A stretch of 64,000 nucleotides of DNA. It comes from Actinophytocola algeriensis (lineage in GTDB: Bacteria; Actinomycetota; Actinomycetes; Mycobacteriales; Pseudonocardiaceae). The notes below the pieces were generated by a model, which was given only the letters and a program-made list of their open reading frames with translations, searched no databases and had not been told where the DNA came from. A program made the position numbers and the translations under genes. Of this stretch, positions 29,053 through 37,628 are shown one piece after another. Within the stretch, counting starts at the first letter, position 1. Each line of letters opens with the position of its first letter. The stretch lies in the NCBI RefSeq assembly GCF_014203735.1, contig NZ_JACHJQ010000006.1:815698-879697 (forward strand), in the 5' to 3' direction.

Positions 29053-30651
29053 TCACATCCGGAAGACGCCGAAGCCGCCAGCACCGCTGACCGGCCCGTT
29101 GTGGATCGCCGACAGGCTCATGCCGAGCACCGTGCGGGTGTCGCGCGGGTCGATGATGCCGTCGTCGTAGAGCATGCCGGACAGGAACATCGGCAGCGAC
29201 TCCGCCTCGATCTGGTTCTCCACCATGGTCCGCATCGCGGCGTCGTGCTCCTCGTTGTACTCCTGGCCGCGGCTCGCGGCCGCCTGCCTGGCGACGATGG
29301 ACAGCACGCCCGCGAGCTGCTGCGGCCCCATGACCGCGGACTTCGCACTGGGCCACGCGAACAGGAACCGCGGGTCGTAGGCGCGACCGCACATGCCGTA
29401 GTGCCCCGCGCCGTAGGACGCGCCCATGAGGATCGAGAGGTGCGGCACCTTCGAGTTCGACACCGCGTTGATCATCATGGCGCCGTGCTTGATGATGCCG
29501 CCCTGCTCGTACTCCTTGCCGACCATGTAGCCGGTGGTGTTGTGCAGGAAGATCAGCGGCGTGTCGATCTGGTTGGCGAGCTGGATGAACTGCGCGGCCT
29601 TCTGCGACTCCTCGCTGAACAGCACGCCGCGTGCGTTGGCGAGGATGCCGACCGGGTAGCCGTGCACCCGCGCCCAGCCGGTGACGAGGCTGCTGCCGTA
29701 CAACGGCTTGAACTCGTCGAAGTCCGAACCGTCGACCACGCGGGCGATCACGTCCCGCGGGTCGAACGGCACCTTCAGGTCGGTCGGCACGATGCCGAGC
29801 AGGTCCTCCGCGTCGTACAGCGGTTCACTGTAGACACTCGCGGGCGCCGGGCCGTGCTTGCGCCAGTTGAGCCGCGCGACGATCCGGCGCCCGATGCGGA
29901 TCGCGTCCTCCTCGTCGACGGCGAGGTAGTCGGCGAGCCCGGACGTGCGGGCGTGCATCTCGGCGCCACCGAGCGACTCGTCGTCGGACTCCTCGCCGGT
30001 CGCCATCTTGACCAGCGGCGGCCCGCCGAGGAACACCTTCGCGCGTTCGGCGACCATCACGACGTAGTCGGACATGCCCGGCAGGTACGCACCACCGGCG
30101 GTCGAGTTGCCGAAGACGAGCGCGACGGTCGGGCACCCAGCGGCGCTCGCCCGGGTGATGTCGCGGAAGATCCGCCCGCCCGGGATGAAGATCTCCTTCT
30201 GCGTGGGGAGATCCGCGCCGCCGGACTCGACGAGGTTGATCGTGGGCAGCCGGTTCTGCGCGGCGATGTCCGCGGCGCGGAACGACTTCTTGGTGGTCCA
30301 CGGGTTGCTCGCGCCACCTTTGACCGTGGGGTCGCTCCCGCTGATCAGGCACTCGACGCCCTCGACGACTCCGATGCCGGTGACGACGCTGGCGCCGACC
30401 TTGTAGTCGGTGCCCCACGCGGCGAGCGGCGACAGCTCCAGGAACGGCGAGTCGGGGTCGAGCAGCAGCTCGATGCGCTCGCGGACGAGCAGCTTGCCGC
30501 GCTTGCGGTGCCGCTCGACGTACTTGTCGCCACCGCCCGCGACGGCCTTGGCGTGCTCGGCCTCGATCTCGGCGAGCTTGTCGAGCATGGCCTCGCGGTT
30601 GGCCTTGTGCTCGGTGGACGTCGTGTCCACAGCGGAGTTGATCGTCGTCAC
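29053..30651 (-). CDS. Acyl-CoA carboxylase beta (carboxyltransferase) subunit
   Basis: This 532-residue carboxyltransferase has NLVESGGADLPTQ, FGNSTAGGAYLPGMSDY (N-terminal oxyanion region) and ASYGAGHYGMCGRAYDPRF (C-terminal acyl-CoA region). The overall sequence is closest in style to methylcrotonyl/geranyl-CoA carboxylase beta chains. The GTG start shares four bases with the upstream dehydrogenase stop. It partners with the biotinylated alpha chain immediately downstream. Confidence 0.92.
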   Translation of the reverse strand: MTTINSAVDTTSTEHKANREAMLDKLAEIEAEHAKAVAGGGDKYVERHRKRGKLLVRERIELLLDPDSPFLELSPLAAWGTDYKVGASVVTGIGVVEGVECLISGSDPTVKGGASNPWTTKKSFRAADIAAQNRLPTINLVESGGADLPTQKEIFIPGGRIFRDITRASAAGCPTVALVFGNSTAGGAYLPGMSDYVVMVAERAKVFLGGPPLVKMATGEESDDESLGGAEMHARTSGLADYLAVDEEDAIRIGRRIVARLNWRKHGPAPASVYSEPLYDAEDLLGIVPTDLKVPFDPRDVIARVVDGSDFDEFKPLYGSSLVTGWARVHGYPVGILANARGVLFSEESQKAAQFIQLANQIDTPLIFLHNTTGYMVGKEYEQGGIIKHGAMMINAVSNSKVPHLSILMGASYGAGHYGMCGRAYDPRFLFAWPSAKSAVMGPQQLAGVLSIVARQAAASRGQEYNEEHDAAMRTMVENQIEAESLPMFLSGMLYDDGIIDPRDTRTVLGMSLSAIHNGPVSGAGGFGVFRM

Positions 30652-31793
30652 GAGTGGTACCCCAGCACTTTCGCGGCCAGTCCGGTCAGGATCTCGTTCG
30701 TGCCGCCACCGATGCCGAGGATGCGGACGTCGCGGTAGTGGCGCTCCACTTCGGACTCACGCATGTAGCCGAGTCCGCCGTGCAGCTGCACGGCCTCGTT
30801 GACGACCCACTCTCCGGTCTCGACGGCGGTGTTCTTCGCGAAGCACGCCTCGGCGATCACCTGCTCACCCTCGGCGTGCCGCAGGGCCACGTTCCGGGTG
30901 TAGGTGCGGGCGACGTCGACGCGCCGCGTCATCTCGGTCAGCTTGTGCTGCACAACCTGACGGGAGATGAGTGGCCGCGCGAACGTCTCCCGGAGGCGGC
31001 ACCACTCGACGGTGAGGTCGAGCGCACGCTGCGCGGTGGCGTACCCCTGGACGGCGAGCGCGAGCCGTTCGGTGACGAAGTGGGTGGCCACCTGCGCGAA
31101 CCCCTGACCTTCTTCCCCGACCAGGTTCTTCGCGGGCACGCGGACGTCCACGTAGGACAGCTCGGCGGTGTCGGAGCAGTGCCAGCCCATCTTGTCGAGC
31201 TTGCGGGTGACGGTGAAGCCGGGAGTGCCGCGTTCCACCACGAGCAACGACAGCCCACGCGCACCGGAGTCGCCGGTGCGCACGACGGTGGTGACGAAGT
31301 CGGCCCGGACACCGGAGGTGATGAACGTCTTGGCACCGTTGACGATGTAGTGGTCGCCATCTCGCCTGGCCGTGGTGCGCACGTTCGCGACGTCCGAACC
31401 ACCGTCAGGTTCGGTGACGGCGAGTGAGCCGATCAGGTTCCCGGCGAGCGTCGGCCGGACCCAGCGGTCGACGTGGCCGGGGTCGCCCGCGGTGACGATG
31501 TGCGGCAGGGCGATGCCGGAGGTGAACAGGGAGGCGACGAGCCCGCCGGACCCGCCCGCGTAGTGGACCTCCTCGGTGACGACGGTGGCGTCGATGACGT
31601 CACCACCCCCGCCACCGACCTTCTCGGGGAACGCAAGGCCGAGCAGCCCCAGCTCCCCGGCCTTGCGGTGGAGGTCACGGGGTAGCTCGCCGTCACGCTC
31701 CCACTGGTCGAGATGTGGCCGTACCTCTTTCTCGACAAAGCGCCGTGTCGTCTCCCGGAGCGCCCGCCGCTCCGGCGTGTCGAAGGGGTTCAC
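30648..31793 (-). CDS. Acyl-CoA dehydrogenase
   Basis: This 381-residue dehydrogenase has LAVTEPDGGSDVANV, RKLDKMGWHCSDTAEL, VQLHGGLGYMRE and a terminal RILGIGGGTNEILTGL block, the complete pattern for medium/branched-chain enzymes. It starts at GTG 31793, overlapping the AtuA stop by four bases. It would make the unsaturated acyl-CoA that the carboxylase uses, as citronellyl-CoA dehydrogenase or isovaleryl-CoA dehydrogenase does in known pathways. Confidence 0.92.
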   Translation of the reverse strand: MNPFDTPERRALRETTRRFVEKEVRPHLDQWERDGELPRDLHRKAGELGLLGLAFPEKVGGGGGDVIDATVVTEEVHYAGGSGGLVASLFTSGIALPHIVTAGDPGHVDRWVRPTLAGNLIGSLAVTEPDGGSDVANVRTTARRDGDHYIVNGAKTFITSGVRADFVTTVVRTGDSGARGLSLLVVERGTPGFTVTRKLDKMGWHCSDTAELSYVDVRVPAKNLVGEEGQGFAQVATHFVTERLALAVQGYATAQRALDLTVEWCRLRETFARPLISRQVVQHKLTEMTRRVDVARTYTRNVALRHAEGEQVIAEACFAKNTAVETGEWVVNEAVQLHGGLGYMRESEVERHYRDVRILGIGGGTNEILTGLAAKVLGYHS

Positions 31794-33439
31794 AGCAGCT
31801 CCTCGGGGATGTCGGCGTACCGGGACCGCAACCACTCGCCGAGCGACTTGGCCTGCGGATCGAACCGGGAGGAGGCGGCCACCCCCTTGCCGAGCAGCCC
31901 GTGCAGCACGAAGTTGACAGCTGTCAGGTTGGGCAGCGGGTGCCGTTCGATGTCGAGGTCCCTGGCCTCGGGCAACAACTCCCGGACCCGGTCGACGGTC
32001 AACTCGGCGGCCAGCCACGGATAGGCGGCCGGGTCACGCACCCAGACACCGAGGTTGGCGTCGCCTCCCTTGTCCCCGGACCGAGCACCGACAATCGTGC
32101 CGAGGGGTACCCGCCTGGTGGGGCCGCCGGGAACCGGACTGTCGTCCTCCACCGCGGGCGCGGAGTCAACGGCACGCACGTTCGGCGGCGCGATGGTGGT
32201 GCGGGTCCCGTCGGGCAGCACGGCGACGTGCTCGACGGAGTCCTGCGACACGTACTCGGGCCGGTAGACCCCGACCGGCGAGCCGTCCCCTGGCGGGGAG
32301 GTGAGGGTGAAGCCGGGGTAGGAAGCGAGCGCCAGCTCCACAGCCGCTCGCGAGAACGCCTTGGCGCGCTTGGGGCCCGGGGTGCGGATGGTGACGTGGA
32401 GGAGAGCGGAGGCGGCTTCCTCGGTGTCGGCGTCGGGGTGGTCGGTGCGCGCGAGCGTCCACTCCAGACCGTCAGCACCGACGGCGTCAGCCAGCTGCTG
32501 CCGGGCCAATGCCGCCTTGGCGTCGACGTCAAGTCCGCAGAGGACGAACGTCATGCTGTTCCGGAACCCGTCGAGGGTGTTGACACAAACCTTGAGCGTG
32601 TCGGGCGGCGCCTCCCCGGCCACCCCGGCGATGGCGACCCGATCCGGCCCGTCCTGGGTGAGCCTGATGGTGTCGAACCGGCTGGTGACGTCCGGCCCGA
32701 GATAACGGGGGCCGCCGATCTCGTAGAGGAGCTGGGCCTTGACGGTGTCGACGGTGACGGCGCCCCCGGTCGAGGCGTGCTTGGTGATGACGGCCGACCC
32801 GTCGCTGCCGATCTCGGCGATGGGAAAACCGGGATGCGCGAGGTCCGGGATCTCGGTGAAGAAGGCGAAGTTCCCGCCGGTGGCCTGGGTCCCGCACTCG
32901 ATGACATGCCCGGCGACGGTGGCCCCGGCGAGCTGGTCGAAGTCCTCCCGCCCCCACCCGAAATGGTGAGCAGCAGGCGCGACGACGAGCGAGGCGTCGG
33001 TGACCCGCCCGGTGACGACGATGTCGGCGCCCGCGTTGAGACACTCGACGATGCCCCAGCAACCGAGGTAGGCGTTGGCGGTGAGCGCGCCGTCGAACCC
33101 GCGGTGGCGGAGGTCGTCCCCTTCGACGTGGGCGACCTTGGCCCGCGGATTCAACTCCCGGACAGCGGCGGCCAAACCCGCGGGATTGAGCCCACCGGCA
33201 TTGGTGACAATCCGGACGCCCTTCTCGAGCGCGAGGTCGAGTGAGTCCTCGAGCTGCCGGAGGAAGGTCCGCGCATACCCGCGCGAAGCGTCCTTCATCC
33301 GGTCCCGCCCAAGAATGAGCATGGTCAGCTCGGCGAGATAGTCACCGGTGAGGTAGTCGAGCGGCCCGCCGGTGAGCATCTCCCGCACAGCGGAGAACCG
33401 ATCCCCGTAAAACCCGGAAGCGTTCCCGATACGAATCAT
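31790..33439 (-). CDS. AtuA-like (DUF1446) protein, first gene of the acyl-CoA operon
   Basis: This 549-residue protein matches the acyclic-terpene-utilisation AtuA family: RIGNASGFYGDRFSAVREM at the start, VTNAGGLNPAGLA, VTGRVTDASLVVAP, and a C-terminal RSGDKGGDANLGVWVRD domain. AtuA is needed for citronellol/geraniol catabolism in Pseudomonas but its reaction is not settled. ATG 33439 has GGAGG 9 bases upstream, supplied by a repeat element. Confidence 0.88.
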   Translation of the reverse strand: MIRIGNASGFYGDRFSAVREMLTGGPLDYLTGDYLAELTMLILGRDRMKDASRGYARTFLRQLEDSLDLALEKGVRIVTNAGGLNPAGLAAAVRELNPRAKVAHVEGDDLRHRGFDGALTANAYLGCWGIVECLNAGADIVVTGRVTDASLVVAPAAHHFGWGREDFDQLAGATVAGHVIECGTQATGGNFAFFTEIPDLAHPGFPIAEIGSDGSAVITKHASTGGAVTVDTVKAQLLYEIGGPRYLGPDVTSRFDTIRLTQDGPDRVAIAGVAGEAPPDTLKVCVNTLDGFRNSMTFVLCGLDVDAKAALARQQLADAVGADGLEWTLARTDHPDADTEEAASALLHVTIRTPGPKRAKAFSRAAVELALASYPGFTLTSPPGDGSPVGVYRPEYVSQDSVEHVAVLPDGTRTTIAPPNVRAVDSAPAVEDDSPVPGGPTRRVPLGTIVGARSGDKGGDANLGVWVRDPAAYPWLAAELTVDRVRELLPEARDLDIERHPLPNLTAVNFVLHGLLGKGVAASSRFDPQAKSLGEWLRSRYADIPEELL

Positions 33440-33466
33440 GAGGGTTGGCCTCCGGCCCCCGGTTCA

Positions 33467-33488
33467 ACGCTACGGCAAGGCACCGACG
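33467..33488 (-). promoter_or_regulatory. RecA-independent damage-type promoter motif in front of the atuA operon
   Basis: On the minus strand CGTCGGTG, 8 bases, TAGCGT. This fits the TTGTCRGTG-N8-TAnnnT consensus of RecA-NDp/PafBC promoters apart from its first positions. A GGAGG site (33449-33453) and the atuA ATG follow at normal distances, so it may be the operon promoter. Confidence 0.55.
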
Positions 33489-33513
33489 ATGTGGCCCGCT
33501 CGCGAGCCGAGCC

Positions 33514-33540
33514 TGTGGACAACTCCGCAGCTGTGGACAA
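33514..33540. other. Pair of DnaA-box-like 9-mers
   Basis: TGTGGACAA at 33514-33522 and 33532-33540 (complement TTGTCCACA, the high-GC actinobacterial DnaA box). The pair sits between two inverted promoter-like repeats, as at 40448-40475. Confidence 0.5.
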
Positions 33541-33562
33541 CCGGCCCCCGTATGAGAAGAAC

Positions 33563-33584
33563 TGTCGGTGGCTGCCGGTAGCGT
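33563..33584 (+). promoter_or_regulatory. RecA-NDp-like promoter motif, rightward
   Basis: TGTCGGTG, 8 bases, TAGCGT: an excellent match to TTGTCRGTG-N8-TAnnnT. It points into the 3' end of the convergent gene at 33615, so any transcript would be antisense or orphan. Confidence 0.5.
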
Positions 33585-33614
33585 GGATTCGGGGGCCGGC
33601 GGCCAAGCCCGCCG

Positions 33615-34412
33615 TCATCCCCGGCTCCCGGGCTCGCGGCCAGTGCCGGGCGGCCCCGCGAACGCCTGCGCGATGTCCAACCACGCGTCCGCGTCCTCAC
33701 CGACGGCCACCAAAGCCGTGTCCGCGCGGTGCACACGCTGCGTGACCAGCAGGCAGAACTCCAGCGCAGGCCCGGTCACCCGCTGCGCCGCGTCCGATGG
33801 TCCCCACGTCCACAGCTCCTCGCCCGGCCCCATCAGTTCCACCCGGAACTGCTCGGCCGGCGCCTGCCTGCCCCGCACCAGATACGCGAAATCCCTGGTC
33901 CGCACCCCGATGTGCGCCACATGCCGCAGCCGCCCGGTCTGGGTCCGCCGCGTGCCGAGGGCATCCGCCACGTCCTGGCCGTGGGCCCACGTCTCCATCA
34001 GCCGCGCCGTGGCCATCGACGCCGCGGACATCGGCGGGCCGTACCACGGCAGCTTCGTCCCCGCGGGCAGGTCCAGCAGCGTGGCCGCGAGCTTGTCCCG
34101 CCCCGCGCGCCACCAGTCCAGCAGGTCCGGTCGCGCCGCCGCCTTCACCGCTTCCGCGTCGACGACCGCGTCCAGGCCCTCCGTCGCCCGCGCCGCGTAC
34201 CCGGCGAACTCCGCCTTGAAGCCCTCCGGGTCGGTCGCTGCCAGCATCGCCCGCTCGTCGGTCCAGGCCAGGTGCGCGATCTGGTGCGCGACCGTCCACC
34301 CCTTGGCCGGCGTCGCGCGTGCCCACCCGTCCGCGGGCAGGTCCCGCACCAGCGCGTCGATCTCGTCGCCCTCGGCACGCAGGTCGGCCACGAGGGCGTT
34401 CAGCTCCACCAC
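33615..34412 (-). CDS. TIGR03084-type metal-binding (maleylpyruvate-isomerase N-domain/DinB-like) protein
   Basis: This 265-residue protein begins with the four-helix DinB/MDMPI-type fold ([19 protein letters not shown]...[18 protein letters not shown]). The histidines of HQIAHL and [10 protein letters not shown] can bind metal. A C-terminal domain of about 90 residues follows. Members may be mycothiol-dependent enzymes; substrate is unknown. GTG 34412 or 34409 could start it. A CAAGCATGCTTG palindrome lies 32 bases upstream. Confidence 0.75.
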   Translation of the reverse strand: MVELNALVADLRAEGDEIDALVRDLPADGWARATPAKGWTVAHQIAHLAWTDERAMLAATDPEGFKAEFAGYAARATEGLDAVVDAEAVKAAARPDLLDWWRAGRDKLAATLLDLPAGTKLPWYGPPMSAASMATARLMETWAHGQDVADALGTRRTQTGRLRHVAHIGVRTRDFAYLVRGRQAPAEQFRVELMGPGEELWTWGPSDAAQRVTGPALEFCLLVTQRVHRADTALVAVGEDADAWLDIAQAFAGPPGTGREPGSRG

Positions 34413-34444
34413 GCGTCCACGATGGCACGGGCGACGCAATCAAG

Positions 34445-34456
34445 CAAGCATGCTTG
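34445..34456. promoter_or_regulatory. Perfect 12-bp palindrome CAAGCATGCTTG
   Basis: It lies just upstream of the TIGR03084-type gene, in a T-rich pocket (TTTTT follows). CAAGC...GCTTG palindromes are common TetR-family operators in actinobacteria. Read rightwards it could instead form a small hairpin with a T-run, but no rightward gene ends here. Confidence 0.45.
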
Positions 34457-34605
34457 TTTTTCGAGTGAGCCGGTCAGCGGGTCGGTGGACCTCGGGCGCG
34501 CGACCTGGGATCGGCTCTCCCAACCGGCTCGACACGTCACCTGCACGGTCCAGTTCTCCCTACCGACGCCGGGGTCGGTGGAACTGCTGGCCAACGTGGC
34601 GCGGC

Positions 34606-35883
34606 TCAGGCGCGCAGGTCGCCCCGGCGACGTTGCAAGTCGGTGACCGTGTCGCAGGACGCGGTGATCTCCTCGTCGAGGTGGGCCAGCTGGGCATCGA
34701 CCACCTGTTCCCCGAGCAGCTTCCTCGCCAGGTCCGACGACGCCAGCGCCGCCCGCGCCGCCCACGGTGTCACCGGCAGCTCACCCGGCTCCGGCGGCGC
34801 CAGCTCTTCGCCGATCCCCCACAGCCCGGCCGCCAGGATCGCGGCCACGACCAGGTGCGGCTGCGCGTCGGCGCCCGCGAACCGGACCTCCGCGCGCGTC
34901 GACGCCCCCGTCCCGGCCACGCGGACCGACGCCGTCCGGTCGTCCACGCCCCACCGCACCACGCGCGGCGAGAAGGCGGACGTACGCAGCCGGACGTACG
35001 AGTTCCACGTCGGCGCCCAGAACGGGGTCAGGTCCGGCGCCGCACGCAGCACCCCGGCGACGAAGTGCGTCAGAGGGAATCCGTCCGATGAGGACAGTGA
35101 GATGTGGACGTGGCACGAGCTGCCCGCGCCCGGCCGTTCCGCCGCCAGGTAACCCGCCCGTACACCGTGCTCGGCCGCCACCCGGCGCACCAGGAGTTGC
35201 TGCAGCATCGCGTCGTCGCAGGCGGCCAGCGCATCGCGGTGCCCCAGGACGACCTCGTACTGGCCAGGATGGCACTCACCCCGGAGGGACTCCACTCCCA
35301 GTGGGTCGACAGCGGATCTGACAGCTGTCAGCAAGGGGCGCAACGGGTTCAGTCCGCCCGCGGCGTAGTCCAGGCCGTCGGACACGAGCGGCTCACCCTC
35401 GGGCGTCGTGAACGTTACTTCGTGCTCGATGCCCGCCGACGGCACGAAACCCATGGACTCCGCCAGCGACACCTGCCGGCGCAGCACCGTGCGGGGCGCG
35501 AACTCGATGTCCTCCGCGTCGCACACGACCAGCACGCCGTCGGCACCGTCCGGCAGGACCGAGCACAGGTCCGGCCGTATCCGCAGGTCACCGTAGGTCG
35601 ACGTGTACGGCTCGAACACCGGTGCCACCACGGCGACCCGCTCCGGGTTCCACGCGAACGCATAGGTGCAGAGGCCGTAGCCCTCGGCCAGTACCGTGTC
35701 GGCGAAGAACCGGGCACCCAGCTCGACCGCGGCGAACCGGGCGTGCGGGTCGGGCACCAGCAGCGTCACGTGCCGCACCGCGCCGTCGTCGATCCGCGCT
35801 CTCAGCTCCGCGGCGACGGTCTCCGCGACCGACGCGCGGGCCGCGAGCGTGCGGGGCCCGCGCGGGCGCGGGTTGACGATCAC
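34606..35883 (-). CDS. Glutamine-synthetase-like ligase of the siderophore operon
   Basis: This 425-residue GS-superfamily protein has SAGIEHEVTF (metal glutamates), ECHPGQYEV, the His-x-His of SSCHVHISLS, NSYVRL and RAEVRFAGADAQPHLVVAAI, equivalent to the GS C-terminal signature. It diverges from true GlnA and resembles GlnA3/PuuA-type gamma-glutamyl ligases. GTG 35883 shares four bases with the NIS-synthetase stop. It probably activates a carboxylate with ATP for amide or hydroxamate formation. Confidence 0.85.
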   Translation of the reverse strand: MIVNPRPRGPRTLAARASVAETVAAELRARIDDGAVRHVTLLVPDPHARFAAVELGARFFADTVLAEGYGLCTYAFAWNPERVAVVAPVFEPYTSTYGDLRIRPDLCSVLPDGADGVLVVCDAEDIEFAPRTVLRRQVSLAESMGFVPSAGIEHEVTFTTPEGEPLVSDGLDYAAGGLNPLRPLLTAVRSAVDPLGVESLRGECHPGQYEVVLGHRDALAACDDAMLQQLLVRRVAAEHGVRAGYLAAERPGAGSSCHVHISLSSSDGFPLTHFVAGVLRAAPDLTPFWAPTWNSYVRLRTSAFSPRVVRWGVDDRTASVRVAGTGASTRAEVRFAGADAQPHLVVAAILAAGLWGIGEELAPPEPGELPVTPWAARAALASSDLARKLLGEQVVDAQLAHLDEEITASCDTVTDLQRRRGDLRA

Positions 35884-37628
35884 CACGCGCCGTCCGGATC
35901 CGGGGCGGCGAGCGGGTTCCTGGCACGGCCGAAGCGGACGTCGAACTCGTCGTCCCGGTCGATCTTGTCGAAGCCCTGTCCCGCGAAGTGTTCGCGGTTC
36001 AGGGTGACGCGCTCGACGTCCGGCGCGAACAGGAGGCAGGCGTCGAAGCGGGCCGTGCTCTCCGGGTGCTCGTCGCGGTAGCGGCGCACGATCTCGCGGA
36101 CCTTGGTCCACAGCGCGGCCCGCGGGTAGTCGAGGTCGTCGAGCAGGACCTCGGCCAGGAACCGCAACTGACCTGCGAAGACGGAGCTGAACAGCGACTG
36201 CGCTAGCAGGTGCGGCGCCCACCGCAGCATGTCGGCGTTCGCCTCCGGCGCGAGCGACGCGTACTCCGGCAGCTCCTCGTCCATCAGGTCGACGCCCTGC
36301 GCGAAGTCCTTGATCGCGACCCGCACCGGCAGCCCGCGCTCGTCGGTGATCAGGATCAGGTTCTGGCCGTGCGGGCAGAACCCGACGCCGTACCGCAGCA
36401 GCCAGTGCAGCAACGGTGTGAGGAACAGGTCGAGCCACGTGCCGAGCCACTCCTCGGCGTTCACACCGGACTCACGGATCAGCCTGGTGATCACGGCCTC
36501 GCCGTCCGGGCCGCGGTAGGGCAGCGCGGCGAACGACAACGCCCGCTCGCCCGCCCCCACCCGCGTGCGCAGCGGTTCCCGCCACAACGCGCCGAGCGTC
36601 TCGTGGAACCGGTACGGCAGCTCGTCGATGTGGCCGAGCAGCGGGTGTTTCACCGACACGCTCGCGATCTCGCCGAGCAGCTCGAACCGGTACTCCTTGT
36701 CCAGCAACGGGTCCGCGGCGCTGATCGACCGCAGCCACGTCGTGACGGCAGGCGCGGCGAGCGTCGCCGCCTGGGCCAGGCCACGGTAGACGAGCGTGTT
36801 CCGCACGGACACGGCGGTCTTCACGTCGCGGCGCGTGGGGTGGGTGACGTTGGCGAGCGTGCGGACGGTCTGGTGCGGCAGGTACGAGTCGTCGCTGACC
36901 CCCACCGGCACGACCGTGCCCGCCGCCACCTCCGCCGCGTAGAGCGTGCCGATGATCTCGTCGGCCTGCCACGGGTGCACCGGGACCAGCACATAGTCGT
37001 CCGGATCGGACAGTCCGGCCCGGAAACCTGACAGCTGTTCGCCAAGCTCCTCGCTCAGCAGCTGCTCCTCGGAAAGCTCTGCCACACACCGGAACGACGC
37101 GAAGTCGCGGTGCACGGCGAACCACCGCAGCGCGAACGCCTTACCCGCCTCGGGCGCGTACTCCTCGCGGTCCCGCGCCGAGAAGCCGACGCGGCCCTTG
37201 TTGAGCACCAGCCGGGGGTGGCCGGTGAGGTGACCGTCGGCGTGGTCGTAGTCCATGGCGACCAGCTCGGCCGCGGTCGGCGCGTGCGCGAGCCGGGCGG
37301 CCTCGTTGGCGACGGTGGCGGTCATCTCGCTCAGCACGTCCGCGAGCCGGAGACCGGTCAGCCCCAGCTGTTCGCGCGCGTCGACCACGAGCTGCCGGGG
37401 ATCGCAGGCTGGTTCGCCGTCGCGGGTGGCGCTGCCCGGCTCGACGTGCCACGTCTCGAACGCACCCCGCCGCGCACGGAACCGGTAGGTCGCGCCGGGC
37501 AGCGCGAGCACGTGCTCGGCACCGTCCACAGTGGGCACAAACAGGCCCTCGTAGCTCAGCTCGCCGAGCATCTTGCCGGTGATCAGGGCACCGGCCAGCA
37601 GCCAGGTCGTCTGCACGGGAGTCCTCAC
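35880..37628 (-). CDS. NIS siderophore synthetase (IucA/IucC family)
   Basis: This 582-residue protein has the IucA/IucC core starting near residue 120 (GHLTGHPRLVLNKGRVGFS), PVHPWQADEI, a TSSxRT-like nucleotide loop region, and the FhuF-like C-terminal half with CPHGQNLILI and IKDFAQG. The family condenses citrate, succinate or other carboxylates with hydroxylated amines. The GTG start at 37628 overlaps the hydroxylase stop by four bases. It resembles desferrioxamine DesD-type synthetases in size. Confidence 0.92.
   Translation of the reverse strand: MRTPVQTTWLLAGALITGKMLGELSYEGLFVPTVDGAEHVLALPGATYRFRARRGAFETWHVEPGSATRDGEPACDPRQLVVDAREQLGLTGLRLADVLSEMTATVANEAARLAHAPTAAELVAMDYDHADGHLTGHPRLVLNKGRVGFSARDREEYAPEAGKAFALRWFAVHRDFASFRCVAELSEEQLLSEELGEQLSGFRAGLSDPDDYVLVPVHPWQADEIIGTLYAAEVAAGTVVPVGVSDDSYLPHQTVRTLANVTHPTRRDVKTAVSVRNTLVYRGLAQAATLAAPAVTTWLRSISAADPLLDKEYRFELLGEIASVSVKHPLLGHIDELPYRFHETLGALWREPLRTRVGAGERALSFAALPYRGPDGEAVITRLIRESGVNAEEWLGTWLDLFLTPLLHWLLRYGVGFCPHGQNLILITDERGLPVRVAIKDFAQGVDLMDEELPEYASLAPEANADMLRWAPHLLAQSLFSSVFAGQLRFLAEVLLDDLDYPRAALWTKVREIVRRYRDEHPESTARFDACLLFAPDVERVTLNREHFAGQGFDKIDRDDEFDVRFGRARNPLAAPDPDGAW

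Noticed and set aside
34441-34461. CAAGC...GCTTG-TTTTT as an intrinsic terminator
   Set aside because: The stem is only 5 bp and no rightward transcript ends here; a regulator operator for the leftward gene is more likely.
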